Below the pieces are notes generated by a model. That model ran no database searches. It was not told the DNA's origin and was given only the letters and a program-made list of their open reading frames with translations. Below are positions 1 to 7,982 of a stretch of 64,000 bases of DNA, piece after piece (the stretch's first letter is position 1; every line of letters begins with the position of its first letter). The position numbers were made by a program, and so were the translations under genes. The stretch is from a virus, in the IMG/VR virus record IMGVR_UViG_3300021963_004854, positions 1 through 64,000 of that record; one strand, written 5' to 3'.

Positions 1-1
1 A

Positions 2-109
2 ATTGGTGTAACTGTCACGCAAAATAACTTGACCGCTGCCGACTCTGCGAAAATGGAAATAACATGCACGACTGGACCATGTAATGGATACTCTTATACA
101 AAAAACTAA
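2..109 (+). CDS. C-terminal end of an unknown protein (5' end outside window)
   Basis: An open frame enters from the left edge and stops at TAA 107-109. It gives about 35 residues ending GPCNGYSYTKN, with two cysteines six residues apart (TCTTGPC). It overlaps the start of the cyclase gene by 26 bases, which suggests translational coupling. The composition (Thr, Asn, Cys, short beta-like stretches) would suit an exported protein. CHASE2 cyclases in bacteria are often neighbours of FecR-type periplasmic proteins, so that is one possibility, but too little of the gene is visible to assign a family. Confidence 0.45.
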   Translation: MGVTVTQNNLTAADSAKMEITCTTGPCNGYSYTKN

Positions 110-2150
110 AAAAGTTCTACTCTCGCCTTGGTTGGCACTGATTACTTTTGCGGTATTGTTAACAGTAAAACTAGCAAACCCTTACTTGGTTGAATCCACA
201 AGATTGAAGTTTTATGATTATTTGATGCTCGGTTCGCCGACGCAATCCGAACAAATTGTAACTGTTAATATTGGGGAGAAAGCAATTGAAAAATATGGAC
301 AGTGGCCTTTCCCTCGCGAAGTCCACGCTAAAATTATTGGCGATATTTATGGCAGAGGGGCTGCTCTTGTTGGTAGCACTATACTTATGCCTGAGCCTGA
401 TAGGATGGGGACTGACGGAGTTCTTGCGAATTCCTTAACCAAATACCCAGTTGTTCTTAGTCAGACTGTGACGGCGGATTGCGGTCGACCATCCAGTCGC
501 GATGTTCGTCGGACAGGTGTTGCTGTCGTTGGCGACGGACAACCGACCGAATTTCTTCCTCAATATCCATGCGTTCTAAGTAATATTCCACCTCTTCAAG
601 AAGCCGCTGCCGGTGTTGGGATAACGTCAACCCTACCCGAGAGTGATGGGGTTGTAAGGCGAGTTCCTCTTCTATCTCAATCATCAGGCGAATACTATCC
701 CGCATTTGCTCTAGAGATGCTGCGTGTAGCTGCAGGAGACTCTTCATATCAAGCCAAGATAAATCAGACTGGGGTCGAAGCATTACGAATTCCTTCTTTT
801 GAAACAATTAAAACAGATGAATATGGAAGAACGTTTATCAATCCTAATTACCAATTTCCGTCATACGAAATTGGAAAGGATCCTTTACCTGTCCTGAGTG
901 GTAAAATCGTGATTCTTGGCGTAACTGCTGCTGGTATTTCGAATCCTGTAGCGACTCCATCAGGTGCGCAACATCCCCACGTCCTTCAGGCGAGTATTCT
1001 TGAAACTCTGATAAATGGGGATTCTGTTTCGATTCCGAACTGGTCAGTAATTGCTGATCTTGCGGCTTTTCTTGGTCTTGCTCTGGCATTGATTATTCTT
1101 TCGAGATTTCGTTTCTCTATAATTTATATCGGCATATTACTAGCTGGATATTTTTATCTGCCAGTATATCTGTTCGCCACAAAAAATATTCTCTTTGATG
1201 TAACTTTTAACATTTTTGCTATTGCTATTATCTACATTCATCTGTATACTGCTAAGTATATCTCAGAGTATCTACAGAAGCAACAGATTAAAAAGCAATT
1301 CGGTACATATCTATCGCCGGCAATGGTTGAGAAGCTCCAGAAGAATCCAGAGTTGTTGCAACTTGGTGGTGAATCCAGAGAGTTGTCAATTATGTTCACA
1401 GACGTTCGTGGCTTCACGACCATCTCAGAACACTACGGCAAGGACGTTCAAGGTCTAACAAAGATCATGAACAGATATATGACCGCGATGACTGCTAGAA
1501 TTATTGAGAATGAAGGTACTCTGGATAAGTATATTGGCGATGCTCAGATGGCATTCTGGAACGCGCCACTAGACGATAAAGACCATGCATTGAATGCCGT
1601 CCGCACTGGTATGGCAATGTTGACAGATTTAGAAAGATTTAATGATGAAGTTACTAGAGAAGGCATCCCTGCTTTTGGAATGGGCCTTGGTATCAATACT
1701 GACACCGTTGTCGTTGGCAACATGGGTTCTGATCAACGTTTTGATTATACCTGCCTTGGTGATGGAGTTAATCTCGCGAGTCGTCTTGAAGGCCAGTCTA
1801 AACCTTATGGTGTCAAGATCGTTATTGGACCAAAGACTGCGGAATATGTTTCTAACGAGTTCCAGGTAGTAGAACTTGATCTTATTGCGGTTAAGGGTAA
1901 AACCGAGCCAGTGAAGATTTACACTGTCCTCGACGAACGTGATACCCTAGGCGAAATGCAGCATGATAAGTTTCTAACTTTATATCGCGCCGGACATTGG
2001 GAAATAGCCAAAAAATTTGCCAGCGACTTAAAGAAGTGCTGGCAAGGTGAATTATCAGATTATTACGATTTGATGATTAGTCGTATCGAAGAGTTTGAGA
2101 CAACTCCGCCTGTAAATTGGGACGGGGTTTATCGGGCGACTTCGAAGTAA
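84..2150 (+). CDS. Membrane CHASE2-domain class III adenylate/guanylate cyclase
   Basis: Predicted sensor cyclase making cAMP (or cGMP) from NTP. Visible layout of the 688 residues: N-terminal membrane segment (about 12-32); extracytoplasmic CHASE2-like domain (about 35-320, including the QWPFPREVHAKII region); three closely spaced hydrophobic helices (about 325-395); and a cytoplasmic catalytic domain (about 430-605). The catalytic domain has the metal-binding FTDVRGFT (Asp about 440) and DKYIGDA (Asp about 486) and the GDGVNLASRLEG motif carrying the transition-state Asn and Arg. All key catalytic residues appear intact. The Lys in DKYIGD and the Thr in DYTCLGDG fit the class IIIb adenylate-cyclase pattern, but substrate is not settled. 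Start ATG 84 overlaps the preceding gene. A full-length sensor cyclase is an unusual phage cargo. It probably alters host cyclic-nucleotide signalling (inference). Confidence 0.9.
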   Translation: MDTLIQKTKKVLLSPWLALITFAVLLTVKLANPYLVESTRLKFYDYLMLGSPTQSEQIVTVNIGEKAIEKYGQWPFPREVHAKIIGDIYGRGAALVGSTILMPEPDRMGTDGVLANSLTKYPVVLSQTVTADCGRPSSRDVRRTGVAVVGDGQPTEFLPQYPCVLSNIPPLQEAAAGVGITSTLPESDGVVRRVPLLSQSSGEYYPAFALEMLRVAAGDSSYQAKINQTGVEALRIPSFETIKTDEYGRTFINPNYQFPSYEIGKDPLPVLSGKIVILGVTAAGISNPVATPSGAQHPHVLQASILETLINGDSVSIPNWSVIADLAAFLGLALALIILSRFRFSIIYIGILLAGYFYLPVYLFATKNILFDVTFNIFAIAIIYIHLYTAKYISEYLQKQQIKKQFGTYLSPAMVEKLQKNPELLQLGGESRELSIMFTDVRGFTTISEHYGKDVQGLTKIMNRYMTAMTARIIENEGTLDKYIGDAQMAFWNAPLDDKDHALNAVRTGMAMLTDLERFNDEVTREGIPAFGMGLGINTDTVVVGNMGSDQRFDYTCLGDGVNLASRLEGQSKPYGVKIVIGPKTAEYVSNEFQVVELDLIAVKGKTEPVKIYTVLDERDTLGEMQHDKFLTLYRAGHWEIAKKFASDLKKCWQGELSDYYDLMISRIEEFETTPPVNWDGVYRATSK

Positions 2151-2217
2151 CTTCTAGTTCGTATAGTTCCTTCTCCATTTGAAGGAAATGTTCTTCTAGC
2201 TCTTCGTCGTTCAACAT
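2077..2217 (-). CDS. Small acidic hypothetical protein
   Basis: Unrecognised 46-residue protein, starting MLNDEELEEHFLQMEKEL, highly acidic and predicted helical. Its ATG at 2217 overlaps the stop of the upstream minus-strand gene in a TAATG arrangement, like the other junction in this little operon, which is the main reason to call it. It runs 74 bases into the 3' end of the convergent cyclase gene, an unusually long antiparallel overlap that lowers confidence. No function can be given. Confidence 0.5.
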   Translation of the reverse strand: MLNDEELEEHFLQMEKELYELEVTSKSPDKPRPNLQAELSQTLRYD

Positions 2218-2432
2218 TAGAAACTTCTTCCGATTGTATGCTGACAAAATTGCCGAAATAGTTCCTCAAAATCGCCAGTCTTGTAGACCCATGCATCATA
2301 GAGACTCTGTGCGACAGGAATATCGCCACTTGACTTGCTAACGTAGTAACCTCGATCTGTGAGTTCTTCAATTAGTTCGCGGTCGTCAAAATCGTCCATG
2401 TAAACTTCGACTTCTGTAGTAATGCTAACCAT
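2217..2432 (-). CDS. Small acidic hypothetical protein
   Basis: Unrecognised 71-residue protein with an acidic centre (YMDDFDDRELIEELTDRGYY) and predicted alpha/beta content. It sits between two other small genes with one-base TAATG overlaps on both sides, so the three are translated as a coupled set from the promoter at 2650-2678. Small acidic early proteins of this kind are common in T4-like phages and often bind host factors, but there is no motif here to support a specific role. Confidence 0.7.
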   Translation of the reverse strand: MVSITTEVEVYMDDFDDRELIEELTDRGYYVSKSSGDIPVAQSLYDAWVYKTGDFEELFRQFCQHTIGRSF

Positions 2433-2635
2433 TATGCAATCTTCCTTTTATATTCAACACGGTCTTCAAGATATTCTGTGAACGTAGCGTAGACAGGAAT
2501 GCCATTTGCTTCTAGTTCCGAATTCATTTCATCGAAGTCGGCACGTTCATACTGCCAACCATTCCATGGAACACCAAGCTGTTCAAGAAGGTGTTCTTCA
2601 CTTTCATTGATTTCGAGAATCATCACACTCTCCAT
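2432..2635 (-). CDS. Small hypothetical protein, first gene of a minus-strand early operon
   Basis: Unrecognised 67-residue protein (starts MESVMILEINESEEHLLEQL), acidic with a basic tail (EYKRKIA). It is the first gene after the consensus minus-strand promoter at 2650-2678, and its stop overlaps the ATG of the next gene (TAATG). The start could also be the second ATG five codons in (MILEINES). The promoter type suggests early, host-polymerase-driven expression. Confidence 0.7.
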   Translation of the reverse strand: MESVMILEINESEEHLLEQLGVPWNGWQYERADFDEMNSELEANGIPVYATFTEYLEDRVEYKRKIA

Positions 2636-2649
2636 AACTTATATTCTAG

Positions 2650-2678
2650 TTATAAGCGATTCTAGACCAAATGTCAAC
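2650..2678 (-). promoter_or_regulatory. Sigma70-type promoter for the minus-strand small-gene operon
   Basis: On the minus strand, TTGACA (2678-2673), a 17-base spacer and TATAAC (2655-2650): 6/6 and 5/6 matches to the bacterial consensus, directly upstream of the gene starting at 2635. It is typical of an early phage promoter read by unmodified host RNA polymerase. Confidence 0.75.
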
Positions 2679-2691
2679 CATTATTTTTCTA

Positions 2692-2718
2692 TTGACAATC
2701 TTGGCTATATGTTGTAAT
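2692..2718 (+). promoter_or_regulatory. Sigma70-like promoter, divergent from the minus-strand one
   Basis: TTGACA (about 2692-2697), a 15-base spacer and TGTAAT (2713-2718) lie 23 bases before the ATG at 2742. The spacer is shorter than the usual 17. It lies back to back with the minus-strand promoter, so the 107-base gap looks like a divergent early control region serving both directions. Confidence 0.55.
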
Positions 2719-2741
2719 GTGAAAGTCTTGAGGAGATTATT

Positions 2742-3143
2742 ATGTCAATGCATCTGTTAGGCCCAGCGTATACTACGACAAATACTAAGAAACGCAAAAC
2801 TGCAAACAAGGGTGTTACTAGTAGGTATGCGCAGGATTGGGTAGACTATAATAAGCAGATGAAAAAACTGGGTTGTAAGTCTAAGACTTTTGATGAATAT
2901 GTCGCATATCGTCAAGGTAAGTATAAACCTAAGTTGCGCGGCACACCTTTGCCGGAAGCATATAAGTCTGACCACCGTGAACGTTATAAATCAGTGGATG
3001 GTGTCGGCGTGACTTTCGCTAAGAAGCCCAATGAATACACTGGTACCCTGATTAAGGGTATTGCCACGATGCATAAATCTAATGCAGTACCAGTTATCAA
3101 TCAAGATCAGATGGAAGAAATTTCGAGGATGCGCCGTGGTTAA
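2742..3143 (+). CDS. Conserved hypothetical basic phage protein
   Basis: A 133-residue basic protein (MSMHLLGPAYTTTNTKKRK start) that resembles proteins I know only as conserved hypotheticals of marine T4-like phages. It is rich in Lys, Arg and Tyr, with no membrane segment or recognised catalytic motif. A strong ribosome site (GAGGAG) lies before the ATG, and it is the first gene after the plus-strand promoter. Its 3' end overlaps the GTG start of the methyltransferase-like gene by 8 bases, so it heads the accessory operon. Confidence 0.75.
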   Translation: MSMHLLGPAYTTTNTKKRKTANKGVTSRYAQDWVDYNKQMKKLGCKSKTFDEYVAYRQGKYKPKLRGTPLPEAYKSDHRERYKSVDGVGVTFAKKPNEYTGTLIKGIATMHKSNAVPVINQDQMEEISRMRRG

Positions 3144-3714
3144 TTTTGACATTACAATGAAGTGGATGGAATACATCCGCAATAATCCAGAAAATGCATA
3201 TCGGTTCTCTGAAAACTTCTGGTCTAGTCAGATTGAAAGTAAGAAGTGGTTGCTTGAATGTATACCCGAAGACGCCCATACAATTTGTATTTTCGGTGGA
3301 TGGTATGGTATTCTAGCACAGTTTATTGCCGAGAAATTTCCCGACAGTTACATCGCAACAACTGACCTAGATCCTAGTTGCGAGGAAGTGTTCTATCAAA
3401 TTCGTACCAGCGATAACATTTATCATAAAACATGGAATATGCGAGATGGTATTCCTGATAGTTTGTGTCCAGACTTAGTAATCAATACAAGTAGCGAACA
3501 TGTGACGCAGGAAGTTTATGATGCTTGGTGGAACTCTATTCCAGCTGGTACTAAATACATCGTTCAAGGAAACAATCTAGAAAATCCCGAACATGTTCGA
3601 ACGTCAGATACTCTAGATGAATTTTTGAAAATTAACAAGATTAAAGACCCGCAGTATGCAGGAATGTTGCGCTGCGGTCATTTTTATAGGTTTATGGCGA
3701 CAGGTGTTAAATGA
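3136..3714 (+). CDS. SAM-methyltransferase-fold-like protein
   Basis: About 192 residues. The IFGGWYGILAQFIAEKF segment followed by the TTDLDP strand end resembles motifs I and II of a Rossmann-fold class I methyltransferase, and the later PDLVINTSSEHV stretch is in the motif IV position. The usual E/DxGxGxG is not present in classical form, so SAM binding is inferred. The start chosen is GTG 3136, preceded by GAGGA at a good distance; ATG 3157 is the alternative (185 residues). The stop overlaps the first radical SAM gene as ATGA. A second protein of the same apparent family lies at 50984-51640 (minus). Confidence 0.6.
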   Translation: MVNFDITMKWMEYIRNNPENAYRFSENFWSSQIESKKWLLECIPEDAHTICIFGGWYGILAQFIAEKFPDSYIATTDLDPSCEEVFYQIRTSDNIYHKTWNMRDGIPDSLCPDLVINTSSEHVTQEVYDAWWNSIPAGTKYIVQGNNLENPEHVRTSDTLDEFLKINKIKDPQYAGMLRCGHFYRFMATGVK

Positions 3715-5135
3715 GCGATAATATTAGAGGTGACGAAGTTACGCCAGACTTAAAGGGCGCCTACAAAAGTGTTTATTTTGAAAACACTAAAGATATGCTA
3801 GATGGTCTTAATAAAGTTAGTCCGTCATTCTGTCTTGCTAAGTGGTTTAATGTAAGCATTCACATTCCAACTGGTAGAACCCACAGTTGTTATCACCCAC
3901 AGACCCACAAAGTTCCTCTAGAAGAACTTGCTGCGGATCCGGGTGCTTTGCATAATACAAAGTATAAGAAAGAACAACGAAAGAAGATGTTGATGGGTGA
4001 AAGACCCAAGGAATGCTCTTTCTGTTGGGATATTGAAGATACTGGTAATATGAGCGATAGAGCATATCGCAGTTTTGATGTTAATGCACCGGGAGTAATC
4101 GATGAAGCCCTAGCAGTTGGTTTTGAGGGTAATCCGGCTCCAAAATATCTTGAGGTAAACTTCAATCAAGCATGTAACTTTAAATGTGCTTATTGTTCAC
4201 CTCACTTGTCAACTGAATGGCACAAAGAAGTTAAAGAGCATGGTCCATTCAAATTAGTAGACCGGACTCACAACGACGATAGTTGGATGAAGGCACAGGG
4301 CTGGGTTCCAGACAACTCACCGACTAATCCATATTTGACTGCATTCTGGGAGTGGTTCCCTACTGTCTATGACAAACTGAAAACGTTTAGAATGACGGGT
4401 GGTGAGCCATTGATGGACAAAAACACATTTAAGATTTTTGACCATGTGAAGAAGAATCCAAAAAAGGATCTTCAACTAAGCATTACTAGCAACTGTTGTC
4501 CACCAAAAGGCCAGTGGCAAAAGTTTATCGATGACTTGAAAGAAATTACAGACCAAGATGCTATTGATCATTTCATGTTGTTCTGTAGTCTAGATACTTG
4601 GGGTAAACAGGCAGAATATATCAGGACTGGTCTAGACTTTGATGTATTACATAAGAATATTACTCAATATCTGAGAGAATCTAATAAACATTCTTTGACT
4701 TTTATTATTACATGTAATATTCTATGTTTGCCTAATTGGATGACATACTTCCAAAATATTCTGGAACTTAGAAAGACATATAACACAGATAGACAGTTGA
4801 TTTGGTTTGATACTCCTATGCTTACTGACCCAAAGTGGATGAGCATGAAGTTGGCATCTAAAGAAATGCTACAGCCTCTTCTGGACAGCATTGCATTTAT
4901 GGAAGCAAATAAAGAGACAGTAGAAAATCGTTTCAAGGGTTTCAAAGACTATGAAATCGATAAGGTTCAACGTTTGTATGACTGGGCTGTAGAGCCTATG
5001 TCTAAGGAAGACGAAATTCTCTACAAGAAAAACTTCTATAAATATTTCGAACAATACGATGCCAGACGGAATCTTAATATCAGAGAAACTTTTCCAGAAC
5101 TGGTTCACTTTATCGATGACTGCGGGAAATTATAA
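3711..5135 (+). CDS. Radical SAM protein 1 with N-terminal twitch/SPASM-like Cys cluster
   Basis: 474 residues. The radical SAM 4Fe-4S motif CxxxCxxC is at C155, C159, C162 (ACNFKCAYC), followed by a GGEP motif (TGGEPLMD) for SAM binding. Ahead of it is a second cluster, C41, C60 with nearby His62/His66, and C102/C105 (ECSFCW), which looks like an auxiliary Fe-S or twitch/SPASM-like domain placed at the N-terminus rather than the usual C-terminus. Members of the radical SAM superfamily cleave SAM to a 5'-deoxyadenosyl radical; the substrate is unknown. ATGA overlap with the upstream methyltransferase-like gene and TAATG overlap with the next radical SAM gene show tight coupling. Confidence 0.9.
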   Translation: MSDNIRGDEVTPDLKGAYKSVYFENTKDMLDGLNKVSPSFCLAKWFNVSIHIPTGRTHSCYHPQTHKVPLEELAADPGALHNTKYKKEQRKKMLMGERPKECSFCWDIEDTGNMSDRAYRSFDVNAPGVIDEALAVGFEGNPAPKYLEVNFNQACNFKCAYCSPHLSTEWHKEVKEHGPFKLVDRTHNDDSWMKAQGWVPDNSPTNPYLTAFWEWFPTVYDKLKTFRMTGGEPLMDKNTFKIFDHVKKNPKKDLQLSITSNCCPPKGQWQKFIDDLKEITDQDAIDHFMLFCSLDTWGKQAEYIRTGLDFDVLHKNITQYLRESNKHSLTFIITCNILCLPNWMTYFQNILELRKTYNTDRQLIWFDTPMLTDPKWMSMKLASKEMLQPLLDSIAFMEANKETVENRFKGFKDYEIDKVQRLYDWAVEPMSKEDEILYKKNFYKYFEQYDARRNLNIRETFPELVHFIDDCGKL

Positions 5136-6664
5136 TGACTGACAAATTGAAGAACCACGGTGGTTCTCTTCATACTTACAAGAATGAATTCATCAACAAG
5201 CTAAGTCCATCTTTCTGTGGCGCTAAATGGTACAATGCAACTATTTGGCTTGGTACTGGGCAGACCGCTAGTTGCCATCACCCGCCCGCACATGCGATCG
5301 ATCCTAAAGAACTAGAGACAAATCCTTCTGCAATTCATAATACGCAACACAAAAAGCAGATGCGTAAGTTGATGCAAGAAGGCGTTCGTCCTAATGAGTG
5401 TGAATATTGCTGGAAAATCGAAGACATGGGTAAGGATAGTATTTCCGACCGTGTTATGAAATCAATTACATTCACCGACGAAGAAAATGTCGAAGCGCAG
5501 AATATGCCATGGGATTCAGATGTTCAACTAAGAACTCTTGAAATTAGCTTTGATAGAACTTGCAATTTTGCATGTTCGTATTGTAATCCATCCTTTAGCA
5601 CTTCCTGGGTGCGTGATATCAAGCAAAATGGTCCGTATCAGAATATTCAGAGTGACGGTCGCGGTCACTATGTTTCGTCTCATGATCATGCCAAGGGATT
5701 CAACAGCGAAGATAATAATCCCTATATTCAGGCATTCTGGAAATGGTTCGAGGGTGACCTATCGGAGCATCTAAGAGAATTGCGTATTACTGGTGGTGAA
5801 CCTCTGATGGCACCAAGTGTATGGAAGCTATTCGACTGGTTCAAAGATAATCCAGAACGAGCGCAGAAGTTGAATTTTGCCATCAATTCTAACATGCATC
5901 CTAAACAAGAGTTGCTAGACAGATTGATTGAAAAATCACATAATGTTCCTGTGCTAGATGTATATACTAGCATGGAAAGCGTGGGTAGTATGGCGGAATA
6001 CATTCGTGACGGTCTAGACTATGCTCAATGGTTTAAAAATGTTGAGCGTCTGATTAAAGAGGGTAATGTCCGTCAGATGATTTGTATGTCAACCATCAAT
6101 GGACTATGTTTACCGGGTCTAGTAGATTTTCTAACTGAAATGCGCTACTTCAAAAAGACTTACGGTTGGCAATACATGACTGTATCGTTGAACGTTCTAC
6201 GTTTTCCTAGTTTCCAGTCTTGTGCGATGTTGCCAGATGAAATCAAGATGAAATACAAGAATGAGTTGCAACAGTGGTACGATAACGTCAAAGCAAATCT
6301 TACAACAGACCTTGACCCGACCGGCAAACCTCTGTATAATCAGTGGGAACTTTCGCAGGTCGAAAGACTGATTGATTATTTAGATATTATTAAGACACCT
6401 CACGCATTTACCGCGGAGACTCCGAAACTGTATAACGATTTTAAGCAATATTATTTACAGTATGACCGTCGTCGCGGCAAGAATTTCAGAGAAACATTTC
6501 CAGTAGAATATGTTGATTTTATCAACTCTATTCCGGGTGATGATCCGGTCGCTCTTATTAAAGTGCAGGAAGAAAATCTTATTCCCAAGTTGATTCCAGA
6601 TGAAGTGTTACATGATATTAAAACAGGCGGCGGCTATGTTAGTGATGAGTTAAAGAATGAGTGA
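5135..6664 (+). CDS. Radical SAM protein 2 with N-terminal twitch/SPASM-like Cys cluster
   Basis: 509 residues, the longest of the four. CxxxCxxC is at C143, C147, C150 (TCNFACSYC), with TGGEPLMA downstream. The N-terminal auxiliary cysteines C28, C47, C89, C92 keep the same spacing as the previous paralogue (19 residues between the first two, then CxxCW). A C-terminal extension of roughly 40 residues beyond the RGKNFRETFP region is not matched in protein 3. The start overlaps the previous stop (TAATG) and the next gene starts 8 bases before this stop. Confidence 0.9.
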   Translation: MTDKLKNHGGSLHTYKNEFINKLSPSFCGAKWYNATIWLGTGQTASCHHPPAHAIDPKELETNPSAIHNTQHKKQMRKLMQEGVRPNECEYCWKIEDMGKDSISDRVMKSITFTDEENVEAQNMPWDSDVQLRTLEISFDRTCNFACSYCNPSFSTSWVRDIKQNGPYQNIQSDGRGHYVSSHDHAKGFNSEDNNPYIQAFWKWFEGDLSEHLRELRITGGEPLMAPSVWKLFDWFKDNPERAQKLNFAINSNMHPKQELLDRLIEKSHNVPVLDVYTSMESVGSMAEYIRDGLDYAQWFKNVERLIKEGNVRQMICMSTINGLCLPGLVDFLTEMRYFKKTYGWQYMTVSLNVLRFPSFQSCAMLPDEIKMKYKNELQQWYDNVKANLTTDLDPTGKPLYNQWELSQVERLIDYLDIIKTPHAFTAETPKLYNDFKQYYLQYDRRRGKNFRETFPVEYVDFINSIPGDDPVALIKVQEENLIPKLIPDEVLHDIKTGGGYVSDELKNE

Positions 6665-7982
6665 ACGTAAAAGAGACTATCTCTTTTTCAAAAAGTCTGT
6701 ATTGGATAAAATAAGCGGAACATTTTGTGCGGCAAAATGGTACGAAGTTACTCTTTGGTTATACATGGGTTCCAATGCGAGTTGCCACCACAATCCAACT
6801 CATAGAAATGATTCTGTTGATGATCCCAGTCTTCTTCATAATACAGAACAGAAAATAGCAGAACGAAAGCAAATGCTGGCGGGTGAGAGAGTTGGTGGCT
6901 GTCAATATTGCTGGAATGCAGAAGATTCGGGTATTATCTCTGATAGAATAATGAAATCCTATGGTTATGCGTGGGATGATATGAAAAAAGATATACCACT
7001 AAAAGTAAATCCGAAAAAAATTGAGGTTGCTTTTAGTAGATCGTGTCAATTAGCGTGTGCTTATTGTAGTCCAACTTTTAGTTCTAGTTGGGCAAATGAC
7101 GTTACTGCTAATGGCTCCTACAATCTAACAACAAATACTCGATTTAATAAAGATATCAAAAACAAGTTGATTCCTGACGATGATAACAAGTATATTCAGG
7201 CGTTTTTTGATTGGTGGCCAGAACTCAAAAAAGACTTGTCAGTAGTTCGGTTCACGGGTGGCGAACCATTACTGCATCCTAGATTCTGGGAATTTTTAGA
7301 TGTTCTCCATAAAGATCAAGACTATATTGGAGACTTTATTGTAAACTCCAACTTGATACACGAAAAGGGTCAGGTACAAAAGTTTATTGATAAGACAAGA
7401 TATCTAACAGAGAACGGTAAGAATGTAGAAATACATACAAGCTGCGAATCTAGTTTAGACCATGCAGAATATACTAGAGATGGATTTGACGGTAAAGTAT
7501 GGTTAAAAAATGTTAATGATGTATTAGCGAACAGTGACATTAAAATTACTGTTACTACTGCGATAAACAATATGTCGGTGTGGTCTTTTGGTGAATACCT
7601 TAAAATGATTTCGCAATTGAAAGACAAGTATGGTACAGATAGGGTAACAACTAATTTCAATCGCGTATTGTATCCCCAGTGGCATTCTCTAGCAATATTA
7701 CCACAAAAATTAAGAATTGAAATCGCAAATGATCTTAAATTGGTTTTTGATGATTTAGAAAATCTTCAAGACGATAAATCAATTATGCCATTTCAGGATC
7801 TCTATGACTATCTAAGAAATACTAAATTTCATGATATGATATATTCTGAAAAACAAGTTCTTAAAGATGCTGTCAGTTTTTACGACCAATTTAATAAAAG
7901 ACGAAATAAAGATATTTCTGTTTTAGATCCAAGATACGTTAAATGGATTGAACAGACGAGATTGGAACTTGACAATGAGTGA
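6657..7982 (+). CDS. Radical SAM protein 3 with N-terminal twitch/SPASM-like Cys cluster
   Basis: 441 residues. CxxxCxxC is at C130, C134, C137 (SCQLACAYC), followed by TGGEPLLH. Auxiliary cysteines C24, C43, C82, C85 align with those of the other paralogues, including the ASCHHNPTH stretch. The C-terminal KRRNKDISVLDP segment parallels RRGKNFRETFP and ARRNLNIRETFP in proteins 2 and 1, so the three share domain order along their whole length. It overlaps both neighbours by 8 bases. The sequences are diverged enough that the copies probably act on different positions or substrates (inference). Confidence 0.9.
   Translation: MSERKRDYLFFKKSVLDKISGTFCAAKWYEVTLWLYMGSNASCHHNPTHRNDSVDDPSLLHNTEQKIAERKQMLAGERVGGCQYCWNAEDSGIISDRIMKSYGYAWDDMKKDIPLKVNPKKIEVAFSRSCQLACAYCSPTFSSSWANDVTANGSYNLTTNTRFNKDIKNKLIPDDDNKYIQAFFDWWPELKKDLSVVRFTGGEPLLHPRFWEFLDVLHKDQDYIGDFIVNSNLIHEKGQVQKFIDKTRYLTENGKNVEIHTSCESSLDHAEYTRDGFDGKVWLKNVNDVLANSDIKITVTTAINNMSVWSFGEYLKMISQLKDKYGTDRVTTNFNRVLYPQWHSLAILPQKLRIEIANDLKLVFDDLENLQDDKSIMPFQDLYDYLRNTKFHDMIYSEKQVLKDAVSFYDQFNKRRNKDISVLDPRYVKWIEQTRLELDNE

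Noticed and set aside
457-1423. Minus-strand frames inside the cyclase gene
   Set aside because: Antisense shadows; the plus-strand cyclase has complete catalytic motifs along its length.
5037-5044. TATAAATA inside the first radical SAM gene as a late promoter
   Set aside because: Sits in coding sequence of an A/T-rich gene with tightly overlapping neighbours; probably a chance codon string.
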